A stretch of 64,000 bases of DNA from JAMXLO01 sp963850535 (GTDB lineage: Bacteria; Pseudomonadota; Alphaproteobacteria; Acetobacterales; Acetobacteraceae): positions 62,001 to 126,000 of the forward strand of contig CAWKMC010000039.1 in NCBI GenBank assembly GCA_963850535.1. Reading direction: 5' to 3'. Position numbers and translations under genes: made by a program. The notes under the pieces are model-generated. The model ran no database searches and was not told the DNA's origin. It saw only the letters and a list, made by a program, of their open reading frames with translations. Of this stretch, positions 1-8,561 are shown one piece after another (within the stretch, counting starts at the first letter, position 1; every line of letters begins with the position of its first letter).

Positions 1-1286
1 TCCACCACGGCGGTGACGAACTTGCCCGCTTCGGCGGCCTCGATCAGCGCCTTGACGATCGGTGAGTCGCGGCTGGTGCGGTACAGCGTCTGCTTCACCG
101 CGATCACACTGGGATCCTGCGCCGCCTGACGCAGGAATTGCACCACGACGTCGAAGCTTTCGAACGGATGGTGGACGATGATGTCTTTGGCGCGGATGGC
201 GGCAAAACAGTCGCCGCCGAAGTCGCGGATGCGTTCGGGGAAGCGCGGCGTGTACGGCGGGAACAGCAGGTCCGGCCGATCATCCACGATCAGCTGCTTC
301 AGATCGACGACGCCGAGAATGCCATCGGCCACATGTGTCTCGTCGGACGTGGCGCCGGTCTCCGCCGCGACAAGAGCGCGGAGTTCATCCGGCATTCTGG
401 CGTTGAGCGCCAGGTGGATCGCCACGCCGCGCCGCCGACGTTTCAGTGCGGTCTCGTACGACCGCACCAGGTCTTCGGCTTCCTCCTCGAACTCCACATC
501 CGTGTCGCGGATCAGTCGGAAGATGCCATGTCCGGTGATGCGAAACCCCGGGAAAATCCGATCGAGAAACATCGTGACCAGGTCGTCGAGGATCACGAAA
601 CGGATAAGCCCAGGGGCGGTGCCAGGAAGGCGGATGAACCGATCCACCTGGCTGGGCAGCGGCAGCAGCGCCCGCATGCCCTGGCCGTCTTCCTCCCGCA
701 GCAAAAGCAGGGCCATCACCAGGCCCATGTTCGGGATGAACGGGAACGGATGCGCCGGATCGATCGCCAAAGGCGTCAGGACCGGAAACACCCGCTCCAT
801 GAACCACGCCTCGAGCCATTTGACGTCGTCGGGCGTCAGGTGCGACGGCTCGCAGACTTCGATCCCGGCCGCTCGCAACAGCTCCCGCAATTCGCGCCAG
901 ACCCTCTGCTGGTCGGCGAGCAGTGCTTCGGCCCGCACCTTGATCTCGGTGAGTTGCTGTGCCGGCGTCCGGCCGTCCGGGGAAACCGCCGTCACCCCCG
1001 CCTTTGCCTGGCCGATCAGACCGGCGACGCGCACCGAATAGAATTCGTCCAGGTTGGAAGCGCCGATCGAAACGAAGCGCAACCGTTCGAGCAGCGGGTG
1101 ACGCGGGTTCTCTGCCTCTTCCAAGACCCGGTGGTTGAAGTCGAGCCAGGAGAGCTCGCGATTGATGAACCGCTCCGGGCTGTCCCGCGCGATGACGGAC
1201 TGCGGCTGTTGCGGTTCCGGCGGCCGCTCCAATGCCACCGCCTCATGACCCTTCACCAGCGTGTCTTGGTCGGCCGATCTGTCCAT
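1..1286 (-). CDS. ppk: Polyphosphate kinase 1 (Ppk1), C-terminal part beyond the window edge
   Basis: Makes polyphosphate reversibly from ATP. The frame reads MDRSADQDTLVKG at its start and soon reaches ERFINRELSWLDFNHRVLEE, the signature N-terminal domain opening of Ppk1. HPFPFIPNMGL and VKQTLYRTS follow, and the frame stays open to base 1, so about 428 of roughly 700 residues are present. The catalytic histidines lie outside the window. The chosen ATG has a GTAGGATTGCTGC leader in which the AGGA box overlaps the hda stop codon, giving a 9 bp gap and probable translational coupling to hda. The hda-ppk order is usual in alphaproteobacteria. No frameshift was seen in the visible part. Identity is secure; only the truncation limits what can be said. 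Confidence 0.95.
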   Translation of the reverse strand, partial: MDRSADQDTLVKGHEAVALERPPEPQQPQSVIARDSPERFINRELSWLDFNHRVLEEAENPRHPLLERLRFVSIGASNLDEFYSVRVAGLIGQAKAGVTAVSPDGRTPAQQLTEIKVRAEALLADQQRVWRELRELLRAAGIEVCEPSHLTPDDVKWLEAWFMERVFPVLTPLAIDPAHPFPFIPNMGLVMALLLLREEDGQGMRALLPLPSQVDRFIRLPGTAPGLIRFVILDDLVTMFLDRIFPGFRITGHGIFRLIRDTDVEFEEEAEDLVRSYETALKRRRRGVAIHLALNARMPDELRALVAAETGATSDETHVADGILGVVDLKQLIVDDRPDLLFPPYTPRFPERIRDFGGDCFAAIRAKDIIVHHPFESFDVVVQFLRQAAQDPSVIAVKQTLYRTSRDSPIVKALIEAAEAGKFVTAVV

Positions 1287-1295
1287 GCAGCAATC

Positions 1296-2015
1296 CTACA
1301 GGAGAGCCTCGCCTTCTCGCGAGGGGGTGACCTCTGTCTCCGAAATTTCATCCGGGGCCAGAATGTCTTGCAGTACTTCCGCGGCGAATCGCGCCGTGAT
1401 GTTGCGGTGCCGGTCGAGCGCCGCCTGATCCAGCCGCTCGACCGCGTCGCCCAGAGCCGCGGCGCTCCGCGGCAGGCGCCGCACCAGCCAATCCTGCACG
1501 GTCTCCGGCAGGCGAAGCTGTCGGTCGGCGAGCAACCGGGCGAGCAGCGATCGCAGCAGATCATCCTCGGCTGGGCCGATCTCCGCCGCAGTGATGGCGC
1601 GCAATCGACTGGCAAGATCGGGCAGGTGGACTGGCCAGCGGGCCGGCGGCAGGCGGGCGGCCAGCAGCACGGGCAGTCCGGCCTCCCCCGCGGCGTTCAG
1701 GAGGTGCAGCAGGGCGGCTTCATCCGCAATGGCGTCAGCATCATCGAGCGCGACGCCGGTGGTGGGCGGCGCGGGGAGCCCAGACAGTTCTGGCCCATGA
1801 CAGAGCTCGGCGCCGGTGCGGCTCGCCCAGATGTGCAGCAGATGGGTCTTGCCCCGTCCAGCCTCGCCCCACAGCGCCAGACGATGGTTCGGCCACGCTT
1901 CGGTGCGGCGCAGCCACGCCCAGGCCTCCGCGTTCGATGGAGCCAGGCGGAAATCCGCCTCCGCGAACCGTGGGCCGCGAAAGATCGGCAGCGTCAGCTG
2001 GCTGGGGCTTTGCAC
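1296..2015 (-). CDS. hda: DnaA-related regulator of replication initiation, Hda/HdaA
   Basis: A 239-residue DnaA-like AAA+ protein without the DNA-binding C-terminal domain. In the family it acts with the beta clamp to stimulate hydrolysis of DnaA-ATP and prevent re-initiation. Residues 6-11 read QLTLPI, matching the clamp-binding QL[SP]LP[LF] peptide that Hda carries at its N-terminus. Walker A is GEAGRGKT near residue 50. The Walker B region is degenerate (VALDDADAI), as is common in Hda homologues. The length fits HdaA of Caulobacter and relatives. It sits 9 bp upstream of ppk and 68 bp downstream of the corrected doxX end. Start ATG at 2015 is taken because it places the clamp motif at the extreme N-terminus. 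Confidence 0.92.
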   Translation of the reverse strand: MQSPSQLTLPIFRGPRFAEADFRLAPSNAEAWAWLRRTEAWPNHRLALWGEAGRGKTHLLHIWASRTGAELCHGPELSGLPAPPTTGVALDDADAIADEAALLHLLNAAGEAGLPVLLAARLPPARWPVHLPDLASRLRAITAAEIGPAEDDLLRSLLARLLADRQLRLPETVQDWLVRRLPRSAAALGDAVERLDQAALDRHRNITARFAAEVLQDILAPDEISETEVTPSREGEALL

Positions 2016-2083
2016 CGGTGCACTGGGAACCGGCGCCCCTCCGGCGTCAAGCGGACACGCTGCCGTTGGCGTGTGCCGGGCGT

Positions 2084-2504
2084 TCAGCGCCTGGCGGAGC
2101 GGCGCGACAGCAACTCATCTATGCTCCAGCAGCCGCCACCGGCAACGAAGAAGTAGAAAAAGATGAAGCAGTACCAGGATCACCGGGTCGCCGCCGTTGG
2201 CCAGAGGAAAGAAGCCTCCCCTGGGCATGTGCACGTAGAAATAGGCAATCGCCATCTCGCCGGACATGATGAACGCGGCTGCCCGGGTAAACAGGCCCAG
2301 AATAAGCAACAGGCTTCCGAAGACCTCGATTATGCCGGCGAACCAGTAAAGCGTGAACATCGCGGGCTGGCCGGCCGGAAACGGGACCGGAAAGTTGAAG
2401 AACTTTGAAAGGCCGTGCTGCAGGTACAATAGCCCCACGACGATCCGCACTATGCTGAGAACGCGCGGTTCCCATTCCGATCTGAGAGCGGCCGCTCCTG
2501 ACAT
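2084..2504 (-). pseudogene. DoxX family membrane protein, frameshifted near its C-terminus
   Basis: DoxX proteins are four-helix inner-membrane proteins of about 130-140 residues with a loosely defined redox-associated role. From ATG 2504, preceded by a GGAGG box, the frame reads MSGAAALRSEW and then the DoxX core (RIVVGLLYLQHGLSKF, GSLLLILGLFTRAAAF, MPRGGFFPLANGGDP). At about 2174-2175 the frame slips. The open frame ends in VILVLLHLFLLLRCRWRLL at 2115, while the neighbouring frame continues with the expected ILYCFIFFYFFVAGGG and WSIDELLSRR to a stop at 2084. The whole interval is 421 bases (3n+1), so one extra base, probably a G in CCTGGTAC, explains it. Either sequencing error or a recent indel; the shifted protein keeps nearly the same length and is still hydrophobic. 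Confidence 0.85.
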
Positions 2505-2598
2505 CGCTTGATCCTCCCCGTTTGGCGCCGCGATGGCGTATCGCGCTGGATTTTGGCGTTCCTCGCAACAGACGCCAAGAGCGCGGCAAAAGTCCCTG

Positions 2599-3744
2599 CT
2601 ACTGTTTGGAAGGCGGGTCCAGGTAGAGCGGACTCGACAGATAGCGGCGGAGCCAGAAGCGGCACAGCACACCGATGGTGGCGGCGACCGGCACGGCGAG
2701 CATGACGCCCAGGAACCCGAACGCAGCGGCGCCAGCGAACAGCGCGAAGATCACCCAGACTGCCGGGAGTTCCACGCGATCACCCAGAAAGCGCGGATAG
2801 ATCACATAGCCCTCGAGGGTCTGGCCGACGATCAGCACGCATCCCACCGCGATCACCCCGCGCCAATGGGGAAACTGCGCCATCGCCAATCCCAGCGCGG
2901 TGACGCCCCCGGTGATCGAGCCGACATACGGGATGAACGACAGCAATCCCGCGGCCATCCCGACGATGAGGCCAAGGTCCAGGCCCACGACGGTCAGTGC
3001 CAGCGCGTAATAGAGTGCTAGGATGATGCAGCACAGCGCCTGGCCACGGACCCAGGCGGACAGGATGCGATCCACTTCGCGCGCCTGGGCACGGATGATC
3101 TCGGCGTACCGGTGCGGCAGCCAGGAATCGACCATGCCGATCAGGCGTGGCCAGTCGCGCAGCAGGTAGAAGCCGACCACCGGCGTGACGATCGCCAATG
3201 TCAGCACGTTGAAGATCGCAAATCCGGCGCCGGTCACGCTGGTCAAGGCGGACGCCAGGAACGTGAGCATGTTGCCGGCCTGACCGCTGACCAGGTCGCG
3301 CAGCTTGTCGTTCACCACGTCGGAGCCGAAGTTCTGCTGCAGGTCGGTGATGACAGTGCTCGCCCACACCTGCAGCAACTGGACGTATTGCGGTATTCGC
3401 CCGAGCAGCAGGCCGATCTGCTGAAGGATCAACGGGTAAAGCAGCAGGACGAAAATCAGCACACCGGCGAGCAGCGTCACAATCATCAACAGCGCCGCCA
3501 CGCCGCGGCCCAGTCCAAGCCGGGTCAGCCTCGTGGTGGGCGGGTCGAGCACATAGGCGATACCGGCGGCAGCGACGAACGGGGCGAGCACCGAGGCGAA
3601 CAACTGCAATGCCAGCCACGCCACCACCAGCAGCCCGATCACCAAGGCCCACCGTTGTCCGCGCGTTGCCTGACCAGGGACCGGTGCAGGCGCGGGAAAC
3701 CAGGTTCGCTGTTCGGTGGGCGGTCGCTCCTGCGTGTCGCTCAT
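2599..3744 (-). CDS. AI-2E/PerM family permease
   Basis: A 381-residue polytopic protein of the AI-2E transporter (PerM/TqsA) superfamily, whose members export signals or ions or act as Na+/H+ antiporters; the substrate cannot be read from sequence. Visible features are a pair of N-terminal helices (WALVIGLLVVAWLALQLFAS, then FVAAAGIAYVLDPPTTRL), a middle soluble segment of about 80 residues, and the family-typical C-terminal part with PVVGFYLLRDWPRL, SFIPYVGSITGG and GYVIYPRFLGDRVELP. The start ATG overlaps the stop of the upstream phosphatidyltransferase gene by four bases (ATGA), so the two are translationally coupled. PerM next to hda is the standard alphaproteobacterial arrangement. Confidence 0.9.
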   Translation of the reverse strand: MSDTQERPPTEQRTWFPAPAPVPGQATRGQRWALVIGLLVVAWLALQLFASVLAPFVAAAGIAYVLDPPTTRLTRLGLGRGVAALLMIVTLLAGVLIFVLLLYPLILQQIGLLLGRIPQYVQLLQVWASTVITDLQQNFGSDVVNDKLRDLVSGQAGNMLTFLASALTSVTGAGFAIFNVLTLAIVTPVVGFYLLRDWPRLIGMVDSWLPHRYAEIIRAQAREVDRILSAWVRGQALCCIILALYYALALTVVGLDLGLIVGMAAGLLSFIPYVGSITGGVTALGLAMAQFPHWRGVIAVGCVLIVGQTLEGYVIYPRFLGDRVELPAVWVIFALFAGAAAFGFLGVMLAVPVAATIGVLCRFWLRRYLSSPLYLDPPSKQ

Positions 3745-4310
3745 CGCCGCCGGACCGTGATCCAGACATAAGCGGTGCCCGATGCCAATGTGGTCGCCGC
3801 GACTGACCAGACCAGCACCGTCGTCAGGATCGGGGCGGACAGGCTGAACCCGGCCAACAGCAGCGTGACCGCGACCAGCGCGATCTGCAACGCGGTATTA
3901 AGCTTCGAGACGTAGAGCGGATGGATCAGCACCGACTGACCCGCCAGGGAGAGCACCACGACGCCACCCACGATCACGATGTCACGGAACACCACCAGGA
4001 TGGCGAGCCAGTCGGGCAGAACCTTCACCGCCGCGAGCGTCACGTACATCGTCACCAGCAGCGCCTTATCGGCGACCGGGTCGAGCACTGCGCCGATCGC
4101 ATTGCCACCCCCACTGCGCCGCGCCAGCCAACCATCCAGTGCGTCTGACAATCCGGCCGCCAGGAACAGGTAGAACGCATGCGCGAACTGGTGCTCCACC
4201 ACTTGCCAGAAAGCCAGCGGGACCGCGCAGAGCCGCGCGAAGGTGATGATGTTGGGCAGCGTCAGCAGCGCGGGCGAGGCGCTTCGGTCGAGCTGCGATC
4301 CGTCAGGCAT
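3741..4310 (-). CDS. CDP-alcohol phosphatidyltransferase (PgsA-like)
   Basis: Integral membrane enzyme of phospholipid synthesis, 189 residues. The CDP-alcohol phosphotransferase signature D-G-x2-A-R-x8-G-x3-D-x3-D is visible as DALDGWLARR followed by GAVLDPVADK, giving the metal- and substrate-binding aspartates. The rest forms about five or six hydrophobic helices. The most likely product is phosphatidylglycerophosphate or cardiolipin-type lipid; the exact alcohol acceptor cannot be determined. The gene overlaps the downstream permease by four bases. It is divergent from purMN with about 113 bases between the start codons, a space that must hold promoters for both directions. Confidence 0.88.
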   Translation of the reverse strand: MPDGSQLDRSASPALLTLPNIITFARLCAVPLAFWQVVEHQFAHAFYLFLAAGLSDALDGWLARRSGGGNAIGAVLDPVADKALLVTMYVTLAAVKVLPDWLAILVVFRDIVIVGGVVVLSLAGQSVLIHPLYVSKLNTALQIALVAVTLLLAGFSLSAPILTTVLVWSVAATTLASGTAYVWITVRRR

Positions 4311-4423
4311 CGGCCCGCATTCCCTCGCTTATACAGCACACGTTGCGTCGCGCGGCAGACGGCTGGTTGCGTGCGTCACCGAGCGGTTGGACAAAACAGG
4401 GCAGTAGCGTATCGGGGGCGCAT

Positions 4424-6139
4424 ATGACCAGTGGCCAGCACGATTCGGCAGCGAACATTGACAACGGGCTGACCTACCGCGCGGCCGGCGTCGATATTGC
4501 AGCGGCCGATGCTTTGATCGAGACCATAAAGCCGTTCGCGCGCGCAACAATCAGGCCCGGCGTGATGGGTGGACTTGGCGGGTTCGGCGCGCTGTTCGAC
4601 CTGAAGGCGGCGGGGTTCGTCGACCCGGTGCTGGTCTCCGGCACTGACGGTGTCGGCACAAAACTAAAGGTCGCGATCGAGACGGGCATTCACGACACCG
4701 TTGGCATCGACCTTGTGGCGATGTGCGTCAACGACATCGTGGTGCAAGGCGCGGAGCCGTTGTTCTTCCTGGATTATTTCGCCACGGGCAAGCTGGATCA
4801 GCGGCAGGCGCGGGAAGTGATCGCCGGGATCGCCTCGGGGTGCAATGAAGCCGGCTGCGCGCTGGTTGGCGGCGAAACCGCCGAGATGCCAGGGTTTTAC
4901 CGGGAAGGCGACTACGACCTGGCCGGCTTCGCGGTGGGGGCGGCGGAGCGCGGCCGGTTGCTGCCGCATGGCGTCGAGCCCGGCGACACGATCATCGGCC
5001 TGGCCAGTTCCGGCGTGCACTCGAATGCTTTTTCGCTGGTGCGACGTGTGGTGGAGGCGAGCGGGCTGCCCTGGTCGGCGCCGGCGCCGTTCGATCGGGA
5101 GCAGTCACTCGGCCAGGCGCTGATGACACCGACGCGGATCTATGTGCCGGCTCTGCTTCGCCTGCATCGGGCCGGGTTGCTGAAGGCGGCGGCGCACATC
5201 ACCGGTGGAGGCCTGCCAGGCAATCTGCCGCGTGTGTTGCCGCAGGACACCGAAGCCGTGCTGGAGCCGTTCTGGTCCGTGCCGCCGGTTTTTGCCTGGC
5301 TGGCGCGCACGGGCGGGGTCGCCTCGGAGGAGATGTTGCGGGTATTCAACTGCGGCATCGGCATGGCCATGGTGGTTGCCGATCCGGATGCCGCGAGCGA
5401 ATTGCTGCGCGACCAGGGTGAGAGCGTCGCGCGGATCGGCCATATTGCGGCAGGCAGCGGACCGGCAAGAGTACAGGATCGGGTTGCCAGCCGGCTGGCC
5501 GGGGTGATCCCAGGAACCAGGGTGCGTGTCGCCATCCTGATCAGCGGCCGCGGCTCCAACATGGCTGCGCTGATCGCAGCGACGCGCGACCCGGACTTCC
5601 CCGCCGAAATCGTGACAGTGGTGTCGAACCGTCCGAACGCGCCTGGCTTGTTGCTGGCCAGAGACGCGGGCGTTCGTGCAGCCGCCATTGATCATCGTCC
5701 GTTCGCTGGCGACCGAGCGGCGCACGAAGCGGCCATCGATGCCGCGCTGCGTCAGGCGGGAACAGAGCTTGTCTGCCTGGCCGGCTACATGCGGCTGCTG
5801 ACGCCGCGCCTGGTCGAGGCTTGGCAAGGGCGCATGCTGAATATCCATCCCAGCCTGCTGCCGGCGTTTCCTGGGCTGGACACGCATTCCCGTGCACTGG
5901 CCGCTGGCGTGAAGCTGCACGGCTGCACCGTGCACCTCGTAACGCAGACCATGGATGAAGGCCCCATACTGGCGCAGGCGGCGGTGCCGGTGCTGCCCGA
6001 CGATACTGCCGAAACTCTGGCGGAGCGTGTGCTGGTGCAGGAGCACATTCTGTATCCACGCGCACTGCGTTGTTTTGCCTCGGGTGATCGAGGCATTGCG
6101 CCATCCGCGCATTTTTCACTGGCTAATCCTGCCGGATGA
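4424..6139 (+). CDS. purMN: Fused PurM-PurN: AIR synthetase and GAR transformylase
   Basis: One open frame of 571 residues encodes two purine biosynthesis enzymes. Residues 1-~355 are PurM (phosphoribosylformylglycinamidine cyclo-ligase), with SGTDGVGTKLKVA, GGETAEMPGFY and ITGGGLPGNLPRVLP. Residues ~366-571 are PurN (glycinamide ribonucleotide formyltransferase), with VAILISGRGSNMAALI, NIHPSLLPAFPGLDTH and DEGPILAQAAVPV, so the catalytic Asn-His-Asp set is present. The link GVIPGTRVRVAIL joins them with no stop or frameshift. In most bacteria these are separate, often overlapping genes; the animal GART protein also joins PurM and PurN. Start ATG 4424 is preferred over an upstream in-frame ATG at 4343, because a GGGGG box precedes it and PurM-like sequence begins there. 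Confidence 0.95.
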   Translation: MTSGQHDSAANIDNGLTYRAAGVDIAAADALIETIKPFARATIRPGVMGGLGGFGALFDLKAAGFVDPVLVSGTDGVGTKLKVAIETGIHDTVGIDLVAMCVNDIVVQGAEPLFFLDYFATGKLDQRQAREVIAGIASGCNEAGCALVGGETAEMPGFYREGDYDLAGFAVGAAERGRLLPHGVEPGDTIIGLASSGVHSNAFSLVRRVVEASGLPWSAPAPFDREQSLGQALMTPTRIYVPALLRLHRAGLLKAAAHITGGGLPGNLPRVLPQDTEAVLEPFWSVPPVFAWLARTGGVASEEMLRVFNCGIGMAMVVADPDAASELLRDQGESVARIGHIAAGSGPARVQDRVASRLAGVIPGTRVRVAILISGRGSNMAALIAATRDPDFPAEIVTVVSNRPNAPGLLLARDAGVRAAAIDHRPFAGDRAAHEAAIDAALRQAGTELVCLAGYMRLLTPRLVEAWQGRMLNIHPSLLPAFPGLDTHSRALAAGVKLHGCTVHLVTQTMDEGPILAQAAVPVLPDDTAETLAERVLVQEHILYPRALRCFASGDRGIAPSAHFSLANPAG

Positions 6140-6196
6140 CTTCAATTCAACGCTGCGGAAGGATATAGTAGAGGCGAAACATCCCATCTGTGTAAT

Positions 6197-6220
6197 CGCG
6201 CCCGTAACAGAGGGCGCGAA
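6197..6220 (+). terminator. Hairpin between purMN and the CBS gene
   Basis: Perfect 8 bp stem TCGCGCCC / GGGCGCGA with an 8-base loop, directly downstream of purMN and ending a few bases before the AGGAAG ribosome-binding site of the next gene. There is no T-run, so it may be a weak terminator, an mRNA-stabilising hairpin or a 5'-UTR structure for the CBS gene. Confidence 0.5.
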
Positions 6221-6232
6221 AGGAAGAAGCAG

Positions 6233-6667
6233 ATGCTCATTTCCGATGTCTTGCGGCACAAGGGTCACGACGTCGTGATGGTGCGGCCCACCGATCCTGT
6301 CGCGCTGGCAGTGAACAAACTGGCCGAGCACCGCATCGGCGCAGTGCTGGTGCAGGACCAATGGATGAAGCCGGTGGGGATCTTCTCCGAGCGCGATTTC
6401 ATCAACAAGGTGGCGCACCACGGAGCTACAGCACTGGGGTTCGACATTCAGCATGTGATGTCCTCGCCAGTAATTTCCTGTCGATCCACAGATCGCATCG
6501 ACGCAATACTTGGCGCGATGACGCTGGCCCGCATCAGACATATGCCGGTGATCGACAGCGGAAAGCTGTCGGGCATCGTGAGCATTGGCGACCTGGTGAA
6601 GTACAGACTGGACGAGAAGGAACTGGAGGCAAACGTCCTGCTGGATCTGTCGCGCATGCATGCGTGA
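6233..6667 (+). CDS. Tandem CBS-domain protein
   Basis: A 144-residue protein consisting of two CBS motifs only (about residues 8-65 and 72-132), the adenosyl-nucleotide-binding Bateman module. Visible family features are VMVRPTDPVALAVNKL, GIFSERDFI at the end of CBS1 and RHMPVIDSGKLSGIVSIGDL at the end of CBS2. Stand-alone pairs of this type are commonly annotated as inosine-5-monophosphate dehydrogenase-like regulators but lack any catalytic domain. A good AGGAAG box precedes the ATG. The ClC-type channel gene, itself carrying C-terminal CBS motifs, follows after 67 bp on the same strand, so the two could be co-transcribed. Confidence 0.88.
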   Translation: MLISDVLRHKGHDVVMVRPTDPVALAVNKLAEHRIGAVLVQDQWMKPVGIFSERDFINKVAHHGATALGFDIQHVMSSPVISCRSTDRIDAILGAMTLARIRHMPVIDSGKLSGIVSIGDLVKYRLDEKELEANVLLDLSRMHA

Positions 6668-6734
6668 TTGCTAGGCGGTTGCCCTCGGCCAAAGCTGGAG
6701 TAGACAGGTAGCGAACTCCAGCTTCGGTCAGCGA

Positions 6735-8559
6735 ATGGCGAATGACGCGATTGTAGATCCAGACACGCTCGTTGCATCGCAAGCGGCAACGGATGAGCAT
6801 GCGCGCCCGACCTCGCTGCTTCGTCTCTGTCTCTTGGCATTGGTCGTCGGCGTCGTGACCGGCATTGGTGCCGTGGTGTTCCGGGCACTGATCGGCTTGG
6901 TACACAACGTCATGTTCCTCGGGCACCTGTCCTTCGCCTACAACTCAAGCCTGTTCACCCCGCCGTCGCCCTGGGGTCCGCTGGTCATTCTGGTCCCAGT
7001 CATCGGTGCAATCGGCGTCACCTTCATCGTCAGCAATTTCGCACCCGAGGCGAAGGGTCACGGCGTCCCCGAGGTGATGGACGCGATCTACTACGGTCGC
7101 GGCATCATCCGCCCCGTGGTCGCGGTGGCCAAGTCGCTCGCATCCGCCCTGGCGATCGGCACGGGTGCAGCGGTTGGTCGCGAAGGTCCGATCATTCAAA
7201 TCGGCGCCGCGCTCGGTTCGACCTTCGGGCAGGTGATCCGCATGGCCATGGGACAGCGAATCATCCTCGTCGCCTGTGGAGCCGGTGCTGGCATTGCTTC
7301 GACATTCAACACGCCGATCGGCGGCGTGCTCTTTGCCATCGAACTGATGCTGCCGGAAATCAGCGTCAACACGTTTCTTCCGGTGGCGATCTCCACCGGC
7401 ATGGCGACCTTCATCGGCCGCATATTCTTCGGCGACCGGCCCGCCTTCGATGTCCCCGCCAACCTCGCACCACTGCCGCCCGATGCGAAGAGCGCTGCGG
7501 TGCTGGTGCTCTATGTCCTGCTTGGAGCAGCGGTTGGCGTCGCGGCAGCCTTGTTCGTCAGGGCCCTGCATTGGGCGGAAGACCTGTTCGACAAAATACC
7601 CGGGACGATATGTGCGCCACATACTCGGCATGTTGCTGGTGGGCATTCTGATCTACGCACTGATGCGCTGGGGCGGGCACTACTACGTCGAGGGCGTCGG
7701 TTACGCGACGATCCAGGCAACTCTCAACAACCAGCTCAATGGTGCATGGTTCCTGTTGCTGCTGTACGGCTGCAAGCTGTTGGCGACGTCGCTAAGCCTC
7801 GGCTCCGGCTCTTCCGGCGGCATCTTCTCGCCGTCCCTGTTCATGGGCGGGACGCTTGGTGGCGCATTCGCCGGTCTGGCAAATGCGGCTTTTCCCGGTC
7901 TGCCGATCAGCGCGCCGGCATTCGCGATGGTCGGTATGGGAACCATGGTCGGCGCCGGAACAGGCGCCGCGATGACCGCGATCGCCATGGTGTTCGAGAT
8001 GACGCGCGACTACAACATCGTATTGCCAATGGTATTGGCGGTCGCCGTGGGGCTGGGCGTGCGACGGCTGTTGTCGCGTGAAAACATGTACACGATGAAG
8101 CTGTTCCGGCGCGGCCATCCGATCCCGAAGGCGCTGCACGCGAATATGTTTTTGGTGCGCAGCGCGGCCGCGGTGATGGATCGTAACTTCCTGCTGGCGG
8201 ACGAAGACGAAACCTTCGACCAATTTTTGCAAAGGCTCCCCGGCTCGGGCGGCGGCTTGCGCCACGTGGTGGTGACGCGGGGCGAACAGATCGTCGGCGT
8301 GCTGCGCGTGAATGCGGACCTGCCCCGGGAAGCCGGAGCGCATGTGTCGCTGGGCACACTGGCGTTGCGCAAATTCACCATTGCTCCTCGGAACGAGGCG
8401 ATGTTCGACGTGATCTCCCGCCTATGGCGTCGCAATGCGACCATGGCGGTCGTGGTCGATGGAACCACGCGACCACGGCGAGAGAACATCGTGGGTGTCA
8501 TCACCAAGGAACACGTCGCCGATGAGGTGGCGAGCAGCGTGCGCATGTATCCAAGATAA
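6735..8559 (+). pseudogene. ClC-type chloride channel/transporter with CBS domains, frameshifted
   Basis: Membrane chloride transport protein. The first frame (from 6735) carries GHGVPEV in the place of GSGIP, then AVGREGPIIQ with the gating glutamate, and GAGAGIASTFNTPIGGVLFA. The second frame carries GSSGGIFSPSLFMGG (the GxFxP motif), GAGTGAAMTAIAMVFEMTRD and two C-terminal CBS-like motifs to the stop at 8559. The frames join at the CCCGGG run at 7599-7604. Removing one base restores LFDKIPGRYVRHILGMLLVG, and the interval is 1825 bases (3n+1), so a single-base insertion explains the break; the repaired protein is about 607 residues. Either a sequencing error or a true knock-out. The first fragment alone would end in unrelated sequence at 8081. 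Confidence 0.88.
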
Positions 8560-8561
8560 GA

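Noticed and set aside
138..2156. 672-codon plus-strand open frame
   Set aside because: It is antisense to ppk, hda and doxX, is rich in Arg/Gln/His as expected of a high-GC shadow, and has no family-like motif.
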